From Membranipora membranacea (lineage: Eukaryota; Bryozoa; Gymnolaemata; Cheilostomatida; Membraniporidae): a stretch of DNA of 64,000 nt. Shown piece by piece: positions 12,977 to 24,269 of this stretch. Position 1 is the first letter of the stretch, and each line of letters starts with the position of its first letter. The translations under genes were made by a program, and so were the position numbers. The stretch spans positions 10,049,001-10,113,000 of the forward strand of contig OU612066.1 in NCBI GenBank assembly GCA_914767715.1, written 5' to 3'. The notes under the pieces were generated by a model. That model made no database searches, was not told where the DNA came from, and was given only the letters and a program-made list of their open reading frames with translations.

Positions 12977-13181
12977 AGGACAACCAGGGTTTTGTAGCAA
13001 TGCATAAATAAATAGTAAAGAATGTGCTATGCTGCATCAGCTTTGTGCATGATGCCGTGCTGACTCTTAGCTGAGATACACTTCAGTTTAGGGAAGGTTC
13101 AAAGACATTGCTGTATTAATGATGGAGCAAATGCTAAATATAACAGGAACAGGAAACTTGTTCGAAACCCTGGTTGCCCTA
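12977..13181 (-). mobile_element. piggyBac-like MITE, internally deleted copy inside the MULE
   Basis: The ends AGGACAACCAGGGTTT and AAACCCTGGTTGCCCT are inverted repeats. The interior matches parts of the element at 31181-31540 in reverse orientation (GCATCAGCTTTGTGCAT and ACAGGAACAGGAAAC). At about 205 bp it is shorter than the 360-bp full copy and has an internal deletion. Its position shows that it entered after the MULE sequence was in place. Confidence 0.65.
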
Positions 13182-14720
13182 AGAGTTAACTTATCATGGT
13201 GTCACAATGACCAGGTACATGAAGATGGCACTATAGTCAAGGTAAGTGTGACTAGCCAATGTGACAATGAATGTGCATAATAAACCATATGCTAAAATAC
13301 CAAAACAGCCCCTCTTTTTCTGATCTCTTAAGATGGTTGTAATCTGATGTGTGATCATAAGAGCTATCGGAAGGTTTACCATTGTTACATTCTCTCATTT
13401 ATGTTATTATTGGTAATGAAAGAACTTGCTAACTGTCTAGCAAAGCAAACATGCACATTTAATGAAGCTTCGACAATCACTTACCCAGCGCTTGTTCTTC
13501 TCGTACTGTCAAAACAGCTATCACATGTAAATTTGATATCCTTTTTTTCTCTTACAGCATGTCTATATTCTGCCTGGGTAATGTTTGTATGTATCCGACA
13601 AGTCCACTGTTCGCAGTGATCTCACTGGATCCCCTGCCTTCGGTTACTGACTTCAACATTACAAGTTACACACGGATTTAATTTATCTTGACGTATTGCT
13701 GCTTTTCTTAGTGGTCTCTGCATGTTCACGGTTTGTGTTCAACTGACCTGTATCGAAAGTTTTTATACCTACACATCCTCTCAAAATCCAAAGCTGGAGG
13801 ATTTACAAGACAATAATGCTCATAACAACTCTTTCATGTATTGAATAATTTCATAATTCACGTAACCTAGATGATATTATTCAGCTTTTCACATAGGATT
13901 AACTGCTCATAGCCAGTCTTCTGTATTGTTTCAATTTTAACAGTTTTTTTTCTAAGAAAAGAGCAAAATTAATGAGATCCCAGAATGAGTTGACCTTCCC
14001 AGTGACTTCAAAGTAGCCTCGTCACACAGTTAACTTCAATGGGTGCTTGTATATTGAAGAAATTCCTACATCATTTTTCTCAAACATTGTCCAAATTTTA
14101 TTTTCTTGTACTTTGACAAACAATAATGTATATAGATAACAAAGGGAAACAAATTTTAGACTCGAATGTAAAGAAAAATATATTCAGCGTTATGCATGCG
14201 AAAAGTCACAAATGAATATACATGTAGCTACAGGATGAAAAAAATTACAGTTATCATTCATCTATAATTAAGCTAAGTTAGTAAGACATTTACTGGCAGA
14301 ATGGGGTAGGCTAGTATAATTATTATGAATCTTTTGAGTGCAGAAACTGCTTTATGCTGTCGTCTGATGAAGCCAGGCTATGCGCAAATTGCAATATGAT
14401 GTTGTGTTATTTATGTGTTGTTGTAAATTATTCTGAGTTGTCGAGTCATATGATAATTGGTGGACGATGAATACCAGTTTCATGCAGATAGATTGTGATC
14501 TCAGGCAATATGGAGCATGTGATAGCAATATTGCATGTTTTAGGCTGACCTCTGCTTATCCATCTATAAACACAAAAATTGTGGGTAATGGCAAGTAGTA
14601 ACAGGGGACTCTTTGGTAACAGGAACTGGGCAAATCATCATTCATACATGACACTTGGCAGGGGCAGGGCTCCCAATCTGGTAGTGCATCGCCCAATCCA
14701 GCACGTGGACCTGGGTTACA

Positions 14721-14990
14721 TTTGGATCTCTGGTACATATGAGCACTCCTAGGAGGCACATGTTGTCTCCAGTCTCAATAAGTGGTAGGAATACAGTATA
14801 TAAATCGGTAATAAATAATCAAATTTATTTTCGACATACTGACCAAGAATTTTCTACCAAATGACCAAGGGGTTGTGGTCACCTGGTCGAAATTCGACGA
14901 AAAGTCATTCTACCAAGTGACCATTCGACGAAGAATTGTTCTACCAAATGACTTTTCGACGAAATAGTTTTCTACCAAATGACCAGTTAC
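14721..14990 (-). repeat. Right terminal inverted repeat of the MULE
   Basis: This is the inverse copy of 10569-10838, ending next to the second CGTTTCGTA duplication at 14991-14999. It has the same subterminal motif series in reverse order. Confidence 0.85.
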
Positions 14991-14999
14991 CGTTTCGTA

Positions 15000-15984
15000 C
15001 TTCCCAATTTTTTCATTTTTATTAATCATATATGATGGCACAACTCCTTATTAATTCTCATATAGACTTTCATGTGGCCAAGAAAACGGAGTCCAAAAAT
15101 TTATTTTGCTTTTTTTTTATCCTTTAGATACATCAATACGGCTCAGAACTTCCTGATAACTTCAAATATAATATCAGAATTTGTGTAGAGTCAGAGACTC
15201 AAAAGTTATCACTGTTTTCTGACATTGTTCTATTTTTTCAGTCGATTATTTTTCTACTTAGTCATCATAATTACTAGTCATGTCTACACAAATACAGACA
15301 AATCGTTTTAAGTTTCTCATAATTTGTATATTCATGATATCTCACTATAGCATCAATATAAGCATGGTCATTTATAGACCAGTATATTTAAAGGTAGTCA
15401 TAAAATCTCCACAATACTTCATCAATAAGTGTTAGTCTGCAATCAAGGTCTCATGTCACACTTTATTCCTGTGAATTCAATAATTTTTTAAAATACAGTG
15501 TACGTCAATGCGAAAAAGTAAAACAAATCATCAAATCATTGACTAATCACTGAGAAGCACCAAGGTACTGTAAATAATCAAGAAGATGACAGTTCTCTGA
15601 CTTCCATAAGCAGTTTTTATGCTTTTTGGTGATATTATCTCTCTGAATCCTCCCGAGGTAGAACTGATTCCCATTACATTCTTAGAGGAGCAACAGTATC
15701 ACATAACTGACATATCACCATTATAACCGATCTTAAAGTCCCTTCCTTCATCATGTACCTAAAACAACACACCTTTCAAAGTTAACTGGACATGGGAAAA
15801 AAAACAATGGGACACTCAATACTTATGGAGTTGTTTGCTCTTCTTACATGAGAGGACAAGGAAATACCATTGTTATTTGACACATAGAAACATAGTTTTA
15901 CTAAGGATGCAAGAGAATCATTTGAGCCTGGACTCACTGATCGTCTAATTTCTCCAGCAGTAAGTGTAATTAGGACTTTGATTG
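15000..15984. other. AT-rich intergenic DNA, no gene seen
   Basis: I see only short frames, T-rich and A-rich tracts and no family resemblance on either strand. It fills the gap between the MULE and the hAT-type MITE. Confidence 0.5.
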
Positions 15985-15992
15985 ATCTAGGT

Positions 15993-16317
15993 CAGTGGTG
16001 CTCAAATGGAGGCCCGCGGGCCGAATCAGGCCCACCATTTTTTCAATCAGGCCCTTCAGATGTTTAGGCAAAAAACAAAGAATGGTCATAAATTATAATT
16101 ATGCTCGCAATTACTCAAGTTGACTGACCTAGTTTGTTGTGTGGAGTTTGTGGCGCTTTATTATCATATACCACTAGTTAGCACAATATATATTGGTATA
16201 CTGCTTTTAGTTGCAACAGCCTCCAAAAAAATCTGCAATGTAAACTCCTGGCCCGGCCCTCCAATATTCCTGAAATATTGAATCCGGCCCTTTCTCGAAA
16301 ACATTTGAGCAAGCCTG
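15993..16317. mobile_element. hAT-type MITE with 8-bp target duplication
   Basis: The ends are CAGTGGTGCTCAAATG and CATTTGAGCAAGCCTG, inverted repeats of the CAGNGGTNCTCAA type known from hAT transposons. The 8-bp ATCTAGGT at 15985-15992 recurs exactly at 16318-16325. The interior of about 325 bp is non-coding, with GGCCCGCGGGCC next to the left end. Length, ends and duplication size all fit a non-autonomous hAT element. Confidence 0.85.
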
Positions 16318-17134
16318 ATCTAGGTTGATTCCTGCATTTTTTGCGGGATACAATTCGATGAAATACAGCAAGCCAAAGGATGTCACAAGTGTCAGCTGAG
16401 GACACATAGGCGGCAAATCAGCAACATCTTTACCTATGAAGAGTTGTATTTGGACTCTGTACTGTCAGACTTACTAATAAATATATTGATGTCAATCTTG
16501 CATACAAAGGTAAGCTTTCTCTGTTGAATGCCACTATCTCATAGACGATCTCTACAATGATAAACCATTCCCCTGATGATGACAAGCAGGAAGGGAGGTT
16601 TAAATTCATGAAATGACTGACCTCAATGGAGTGATTCAGCATGAGCATCTGAAGGACTGGGCCCAGAAGGACTAACAGTGATGAGAAGAGGTGGCACAAT
16701 GGCATATAGTGCAGGTAAAATGAGCAGTCAGCAAATTAACTGACGGAAAAACAACAGTTGTGATACGGGGTATATTGTAATTGATTTGATAACGGATTTC
16801 AATAAATGGCATTTTATTTCTCACATTTTAGAACTTACAGCATTTCGCAAGCATACCAACACCATTGATGCAACTTAGATATGGGATAAGTCAATTTTCT
16901 TGTCAATAAATCCCTCATTGCTCATTCTGGGTTAAGAACTCCTGATAAATTGACAGCAACCGTGGATCACTCCTGAGATGAGATTTCTGAAAAATTGAAT
17001 GTCCATTTATCTTGTTTGATATTTTGATAGAAATTGAACACACACATCCTTAGTAACAAATAAGACTGATGTGCACAGTTTGTTGGTTATATTCCGAATA
17101 CAAATTGGCACTTTGGTGTAACATGACTACTAAC

Positions 17135-17203
17135 CTGACACTTGAAGACTGGAGCAATCGCTTCCTCTGGCGAAGGCTCCGGTAATATTTTAGGCTCGTC
17201 CAT
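17135..17203 (-). other. Candidate coding exon, weak
   Basis: On the minus strand an ATG at 17203 opens a 23-codon stretch beginning MDEPKILPEPSPEEA. It ends at CAG followed by a GTTAGT donor. The acidic, proline-rich composition is protein-like, but no partner exon was found and part of the region belongs to a dispersed repeat. It may be the first exon of a transposon gene. Confidence 0.2.
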
Positions 17204-18436
17204 CGGTCCATGTCAGTCATCAAGAACTTGCTGTTGACATATGCTGGAACCTCCGACAAGAGGATCTACAAGTATTGAAGAACCATAGGAACAATGGATA
17301 TGCCACAATTTAGGATTGGCAACATTATGAGCTCTTTTTGTGAAGGTTAAACCAATGAACTAAACCTAGTTCCTAGTTTAGTTCATTGGTTGAACAAGGA
17401 GTACTTGTACTCCTTGGTTTGAATATGGAATGGAAGACACAACACAACAATGGAAGCCCTTGATAGTAATAGCCCCTGTGACTCCTTGCTAGTAGCTACA
17501 ATCAATTACTCCTTGGGAGAATGAGACTTGGGTACTTGCCTACTCCTCCTTGCTTTAACATCTGGACTGGGTGTATGAACAAGGAGTGAGTGGGTATGAA
17601 CATAACATGGATGACTGTTAACACAATAACAATAAGCCTGTCTCACCAAAGAGGTTTCCACACATGCATCATGACTAGAGTATCTCTCTCATTCATGCTA
17701 ATGAATGTGACTGCGCCTGCGCATTCGTACATGAAGTACGAACTGGTAAGGACGAATGTGCGCAAGTACGAAACGACATAGATTTGTTATTACAGCGATG
17801 TATTAGGTACTGGTTACATTACATACTTTCTTGCCACAGTTCTAGGCACAAAACAGCTATTATGTTGTGGGTACTGAGTAAAACCCTCAAAGTCTTCTTA
17901 GTATTGTCGCAACAACAACAAATCAAATATATACATGTTGAAATAACAGGTTGAGTCAGTCAAGGAGTTGTGTGTACACACATAACGAGAGCATAACTCT
18001 AAACTTCTTTTGAACCTTGACAAAGATCATAATCGGTGAAAAAGCTAGAAAAACAGTTTTTCAGGGCGCTTGAGTTTCTAAAAATGTTGGGAATTACAGG
18101 ATATAGCTGCAGTATATTCCTCCTAGTTTTTTATCTTTGTTGTAATAAGCATAACCCTGTACAGATGTTGGCTGAGTGGCTGTAAGCAAAGCACAGTATG
18201 AAGAAACGGCGGTACTGTACCAGTGCCAGTGCAGTGTTAGTTAATTTGTCAAAGAAAGTAGTAATACAATATTTTGTGCGGCTGTTATCACCGATCTACT
18301 ATTTTCTAAACAGTCATTCACAATGATCAAATCTTACATTATTTGGGAGGTAGAATATTCACTCCATCTTTCAATAACATTACCAGGACTATATGTACCT
18401 TCTAGTCTGTATCCAGCAATGTGAAGCTCATTCCAA

Positions 18437-18529
18437 ATATATATCTCAATATCACTATATAGAGGCTCATGTATATTACATAATATATATCTCAATATCA
18501 CTATATAGAGGCTCATGTATATTACATAA
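18437..18529. repeat. 46-bp tandem duplication
   Basis: Two adjacent, essentially identical copies of a 46-bp unit containing CTATATAGAGGCTCATGTA. The sequence is AT-rich and non-coding. Confidence 0.8.
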
Positions 18530-18673
18530 TCCACAATCCATAACAAAACTTCAAAATAATTCTGCACCAGAATTATGATACCGTATGAGGAAGAGTATGA
18601 AGAGAGACTTTCATCACTAAGCTCTAAATATACATCTTGATTTTCTTTGTTTTAGATATATTGCAGAGGTTAA

Positions 18674-19034
18674 AAGGCAACCAGGGTTTCAAACAACTTC
18701 TCGTTGATTAATAGCAGATTTCACTTTCTGCATAGGGAAAAAGACAAAATCTAATTTGGATGATAATTAAGCCAGAATTCTTGTGAAACATTTCTTCCAT
18801 CAGGTACTCAAACTCAGCTAAAATAGAATACCACAGAGCAGTTTCCTGTTCCTGTTATTATTTAGCCTGTGCTCTATCATTATTACAGCAATGTCTTGGA
18901 ACCTCCCCTAAACTGAAGTGTTACCCAGTTTAGAGTCAGCAACTACTTTGAGTTTTGCATCGCGTAATGCACAAAGCTGATGCTGCCCAGCACATTATTT
19001 ACTACCCATTAATGCATTGCTGCGAAACCTTGGA
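18674..19034 (+). mobile_element. piggyBac-like MITE, 3'-damaged copy
   Basis: It starts directly after a TTAA (18670-18673) with AAGGCAACCAGGGTTTC and follows the 31181-31540 element almost throughout. At the right it reaches GCTGCGAAACCTTGG, but the expected GGTTGCCCT end is absent. It carries no coding capacity. Confidence 0.75.
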
Positions 19035-19827
19035 ATATTAGAATCATCCGTGCGAAATATTTTTGGAAGCCCGAGATCCCCTTCAATAAATAGGAGAGCG
19101 TTTATAGACAACGATATTTTTCATAAATGCACCTGACTGCTTTGTTTTTATTGATTTATTTATGCATGGTCTTTATTTGTCATTGACTTTGATCGGCAAT
19201 AATAAAGAATATATATGCAATATAAAAATAACAATATATACACTCTGATTAGCTTTGGTGAAGGATAGCTCGGCATGTAAATATACATATGTTATGTATA
19301 TATCTATATGCCAAGTTATCCTTGTATAAATACATATATATCTGGATAAAATACCATTTATATATAATATGCAACAGGCTAAGAGCAAGTAAGTACCATT
19401 GAAACAAAAATAACAATCCAGAGCCTGCAACAAGTTAGTATATATACACAACAATAACAAGCACAATCTGCAGGCGACAGTAGTAAATAGTAAATACATA
19501 ATATTATTATGGTGCTTAGAATTAGAAAGGTCATGTAAGTCTTTCTAAAAGTTTTGTATGTTATATATTAGATTTACACCATAATTGTACTGATTGCGTT
19601 TTGCATTGGTCCGGATACACTTCTGATATTTCCTCAATTACAGTTTATCTACAGAGAGGTAGGGTGTCACTTATATATTACTGCAGCTTTAATTCTACAG
19701 CACAACTAGCAACATATAAAACCAAATGAATAATACTTTTGCATGACCCTCATCCAAATGTGGTGCAATTCTCAAGTCAAAATTCAGTAGAGAAATCTCG
19801 TTGTGGTACCAAGTCTGCATCATCCAT

Positions 19828-22800
19828 TCATGGCTGACTCACCTCCTGGTACACAGATCCACTCTCAGGTGGTACGTAAGTGGAGCAGTTAAAATCTGAG
19901 GATAGAAGGTCAGTCTGACCGTAGTCGTTGTGGGATTGTTGTGCCTCGATATCCTGCGATTGGTCAAACACCATTTCATATGATGGTATCCCTGAGTCAT
20001 CACTTTCAGTAGGAGACGGAGGGCAGTGAGATGCGGGGATGTGTGACAGCGAGAGAGCAGGGCTCAGCTTATCCTCATCTTCATCTTCTTGAGTTATATC
20101 GACAGCATTATTTACCCCATCCTCAATGTAACCTTCCATTGTAGCTATAGTATTATTAACAGTTATTTTTCCGAAGCACCCCCCTCCCTTATTTCTCAAA
20201 ATGAATACCGCTCCAAGTACAGCCAAAACAAGGAACAGGAACAAAACGCACCCAATTATGATTAGTGTGATTAGTGGCCTTATCTCGTTGTCACAAGAAT
20301 CTGTGTCGGGTTGAATTGTAGGAGCATTGATGTCTTTGACCAGGTATCTTTCGTTTCTATGATTTGTAAACACGGCTGTAAATGAATTATCCTTAAATCT
20401 TTTTAAGACTGCCTTGTCTACAAGGAATCCAGCACCTAAAATTGAAAAAAGGAGAGTATGAGAATTAACAAATGTATAAAGGAGATTTTCTCAAGGTTAT
20501 TGCCAAATTTATGTATATACATTCATATAAGTTACGAAACTTTATCTTTTCAAGTGTATAAGAGGCCTCTAGGGGCGTTTGAGCCCAATTAGCTGTTCAT
20601 CTTATGACCGAACATTTATCTAGAAGACTATTGGCAACAAAGTATATTGGACGTAGGCAGGAAAAACAAGGCTGAGTTTTGTTATTAGCCTAAGAAGTTT
20701 ACTTTGTTGAGTTACCCATCCTCAGCGCATGAGAGAGCAACTACAATATTATCATGAGTGTTTTAAAAAGTCACCCGCTTTTCTGTCTGAAGCCCCCATT
20801 ACCAATGTATTTGTAAAAACTCTTTTCTCACTTCTGCAAAAGATTGGAAGACAGCCTCAATATACATAATTGCACTGAACACGTGCCAACAAGAGCTAGA
20901 GCATGTTGGTCCCCTCAGTAGACGAAGGGTCACTGCAATTGCAACATCCCTCCTCCACCTGCAGAGGTAACAAACTTGTTTTAACCCAAGTCACCGAAAG
21001 TTAAGTGTTTTAGCAAAACTCAAATGACTCCTCAACCAACCCCTCATATTTTAAAAGAAAGAAAAAAAGGTTTTCTGTTAAGTCTCTGATCTTTCCACTC
21101 ACATTGTGATCTAACTCGTTTCTGACAAGGTAATTTGTGAAATTGATTTTTCTAGAGATATGGATCTCTGGCTTGTGTTTAGAACCATTCCTAATAGCGA
21201 ATTGGAGTCTCACCTTGGAGGACCAAAGCGGGTACTTGTTCTGTTCCGCATTCTAGACTGCTGGGATGAAAACCACTCGGAAATCCAGGTGACTTTAGTT
21301 TTGTGTGCAGAAAATATGACATCGTATTGTTGAGTTCGTCCCATGTGGTCTCAATCTCAGGAAGAATCACTTCTACATATCAAGCAAACTTAATAAATGA
21401 TTCAGCTCCAAGGCTGTTTAGCAGGAAAAAGTGTCACAAGATGGAAAACAGCACATTGATAAATTGTCTTGTTCGGAAACAGTTTGGTGGGAATATGTCT
21501 TGCTGAGAAAATATCCAAGTGGAGAAAATTGATTGATGGAAAACATCCAGGTTGGAAAATTAATTGGTGGGAAAATGTCCAGGCTGGTAAATGGCTCCAA
21601 TAACTAAGAAACTAATAACAGAGGATGAGCACACAATCAAAAGGGAAAATGAATCTTTCAACTCTTAAAATGGTGCTGACAAAAATGTAACATGATGATA
21701 TTTTGACTCACTTGATCCTGTGACTACATGAAGAGAACAGATGGCTCTACCCGCGCTGGTTATTTGAGTTACGCTTGACTTTAGTGACAGTTCTGCGCGA
21801 GATCTGTCGGGGTCTTTCAGTCGGTATGAATAGTTCAGTACAAAGTTTTTAGACGAATTTGTAAGATGACACTGTTTGTTCATTTCTGTGTTTATGAAAT
21901 AACACTGATTTTTACCTTCCTGAAAATAAATTAGAGAGGTTGTTACGAATGGAAATGTGTTAAATACTACTGAGAGAAATTTTACCTAACTCTGCAGTCT
22001 AGCGATGACATTGAAGAGTGAAAATTATGGATGAATGTCGACAAAGACTCAAACATAGCTCTTAGTAGGCCAACTCTGTAGTTATAATTTAACAATATTG
22101 CTTTCATTTTGGGTTGCTAATGCAGGGTGCAGCATTATCCAGCATTATCCAGCATTATCCAGCATTATACAGCATTATACAGCATTATCCAGCATAGCAG
22201 CTCCAGCTAGCACATCCCAAATTAGCACAATCAACTCGCTAAGAATGGTGGTTCATCTGTTCTTTTGATTAAACAAAGTCGTCCCCAATTATTGACTTTG
22301 AAAGCGAACGAGGACTTCGATGTGCTTATATCACAAGTTTTATACACAATCAAGCTAGTATTTTATGCTTTCCAGGTGTTACAAGCCAATTTCTAAATGG
22401 TCACTACAAATGAATGGCTAATTCTTCTGACCATTTTTACCGCATTATTTGTAGTAAGGTTGAACTTTATCTTTAAAGTATTGCCGAATCCGGTATAGAC
22501 AGTTTCATACAAATACGCAAATGTATCATGCTGTTGGTAAGGTGCTTGTAGCTGTACGCTCTCCTTCTTAGTTTCTGTGACTTCAATCGTGCATTCAGAA
22601 TTTGCTACAATAAAAAACTGAGATATCAGGATGGTGGCCATGTCAGCGTTTGTGTGTAAGCAACCATAGAGTCATCTGAACATATCTGGCAGCAGTTCCA
22701 TTAGTTCACTACTTTGAGATAATCAGGTATATCAGGTAAGCAATTCTGGATACAATGTAGATGAAATTGGAGCTGGATCACTAAAGGGTAATATCATAAT

Positions 22801-23560
22801 TACAGTATATCACACGGACGCAGCTGTACGTATTCATAATAGGCTCTGTAGCTACAGTTTTAGACGATAAAAAATGTTATTTTAGATGCCGCACCCATTT
22901 TATCAAATAATACTCCTGGATTCAAAAACACTGCACAAGAATTGTGATGAATCCTATCCTAGCATGGTTCAACTGAACTGGGCTATCAGCAGTATATTTT
23001 TTCAATTTACAAAAATCATTATGCTTTTTTTCTCTATGCATTAGGTCTTATTTGACCGGCCTATTTAACGAGCCCCCAATAAGCTCAGGTGGCTTGTGTG
23101 CGGTAGTACCCTATACCCTTGCCCGCCATTGCCAGCTTCTCTTTAATTTAATAGGCATGCAGAGGAGGATCTTTATACTGAGTGCAAGCACACACAACTT
23201 GGAAACTATCAATGCCTGTTTAAAATTAAAATTTTTCATCATCAAAGCCGAACTCTGTAAAAGCGGCAATGATGGAAAATGAATACAGCTACTATTTGGT
23301 CAGCCATCGATGACAGATCTCTGTTCCCGACTAGCCATATACATAATATATACCATGATATGATAGGTTTATACAACTAGCAGCTCCCAACAAATACTGT
23401 TTTTCCATAGAATATGGTGATTACAATCAAAGGTACTGTTTTCTATACAAATAGCTTACTTAGTGCACATTCGATTTTGTACTCAAGACTTACCTTTTTT
23501 TATGGCTATCAACACTCCGAAAACCATTATGTACACAATAACTGAGTTTGAGAATGGCAT
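19828..23560 (-). CDS. Type I membrane receptor B of the tandem family, with ITIM-like tail
   Basis: Five minus-strand exons join in frame: 23560-23494, 22604-22441, 21919-21712, 21372-21214 and 20435-19828, giving 1206 nt and 401 residues. Phases are 1, 0, 1, 1, as in genes A and C. Exon 1 encodes a signal anchor-like leader (VIVYIMVFGVLIAI). Module 1 begins SECTIEV and ends AICSLHVV. Module 2 runs from LPEIETTW through SLEC to SFTAVFTN, where the other members have a Cys in the last strand (SCTV in C, SMCT in A) and B has Phe. The transmembrane helix spans about 253-279. The tail of about 122 residues has tyrosines at 352 (PSYEMV), 371, 386 (TYVPP) and 395 (SVYQEV). The last fits the S/I/V/L-x-Y-x-x-I/V/L inhibitory motif. 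A signalling role for the tail is inference. Confidence 0.78.
22131..22195. repeat. 10-bp tandem repeat
   Basis: About six and a half copies of AGCATTATCC, some with TAC in place of TCC, in the intron of gene B between exons 2 and 3. Confidence 0.85.
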
Positions 23561-23911
23561 CTTTCTTTGTAAACCACCAGGTTCTGATAACGTCAGCGAC
23601 CTGAAATTTGCTTTGGTATCCTGGTGAGCTGCAAGCTCTATCTGCAAGATAAAATATTCAAAAATACGATAACAGCCAAAAGGGTAATACTTGTTGAATA
23701 TTGATCATGTCAGTCAAGGATGTATTTTCCATATTCATTATGCAAATTCTCAAACTGCAGGGTAAAACATTCAGACACTTGGTCTCAATCCAACATGTAA
23801 TGTCAATGAATGTCAGGTCAGGTCATATTCACCTACATTTGTTCGACAATCTATAATGGTACTCACAACCACCAGGGCAATATGAACGAGCTTAAAGGTA
23901 TTCATCTAATC

Positions 23912-24261
23912 CAGGGGTGCCCAACCTTTTCATTGAGGGGGCCGCATCCACATATTGCAATGTCCCTGCGGGCTGCAACCTCACCATAAACCAAACATTC
24001 ATATATTGGTGTGCAGTATTTTCATCTCTGCAGTAGGGAATTTATTAATTGGAGCTCACTCAAATGCAATGGTTTGGGAATTCCAAAATACTGTGACTAG
24101 ATGTACATTGTTACTTATTATTGTACAAATGAGGAATGATATAAACATAGGGTGTGAAAATTGTTTTGCGACTACGCAATTTTCTCAAACGGGTCGGGGG
24201 CCGCATAAAATTGGGTCATGGGGCCGCAAGCAGCCCCAGGGCCACTCGTTGGGCAGCCCTG
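23912..24261. mobile_element. hAT-type MITE upstream of gene B
   Basis: The ends are CAGGGGTGCCCAACC and GTTGGGCAGCCCTG, in inverse. The flanking octamers ATCTAATC (23904-23911) and ATCTAAAC (24262-24269) match at seven of eight positions, consistent with an aged 8-bp duplication. The interior contains GGGGGCCGCAT-like segments near both ends and no coding frame. It lies 350 bp above the ATG of gene B. Confidence 0.75.
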
Positions 24262-24269
24262 ATCTAAAC

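Larger units (their letters stand above)
10569..14990. mobile_element. Mutator-like DNA transposon (MULE) with 270-bp inverted repeats
   Basis: The two ends, 10569-10838 and 14721-14990, are long inverted repeats of each other. The 9-bp sequence CGTTTCGTA at 10560-10568 recurs at 14991-14999 as a target-site duplication. On each side exactly 8 bases separate the duplication from the first conserved GTCATTTGG, which supports these boundaries. Each repeat contains three or so subterminal copies of a motif alternating CATTTGGTAGAA and TTTCGTCGAA. A minus-strand frame at 12643-12197 looks like the C-terminal part of a MULE-type transposase. Long inverted repeats and a 9-bp duplication are classic Mutator features. 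A piggyBac-like MITE (12977-13181) has inserted inside. Only part of a transposase is visible, so this copy is probably not autonomous. Confidence 0.85.
16330..18660. other. Intergenic DNA with minor repeats
   Basis: There is no solid gene. It holds a second copy of the 10400-10510 segment at 17238-17350, a weak candidate exon at 17203-17135, several dispersed ACTCCTTG/CAAGGAGT motifs around 17390-17590, a palindrome near 17345-17390, and a 46-bp tandem duplication at 18437-18529. Confidence 0.45.

Noticed and set aside
17390-17590. Cluster of ACTCCTTG/CAAGGAGT motifs
   Set aside because: Irregular spacing and short motif; also seen near 230 and 17961. It could be a repeat remnant, with no structure I could define.
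22131-22195. Short regular repeats considered as a CRISPR-like array
   Set aside because: Contiguous 10-bp tandem units without spacers, in an animal intron.
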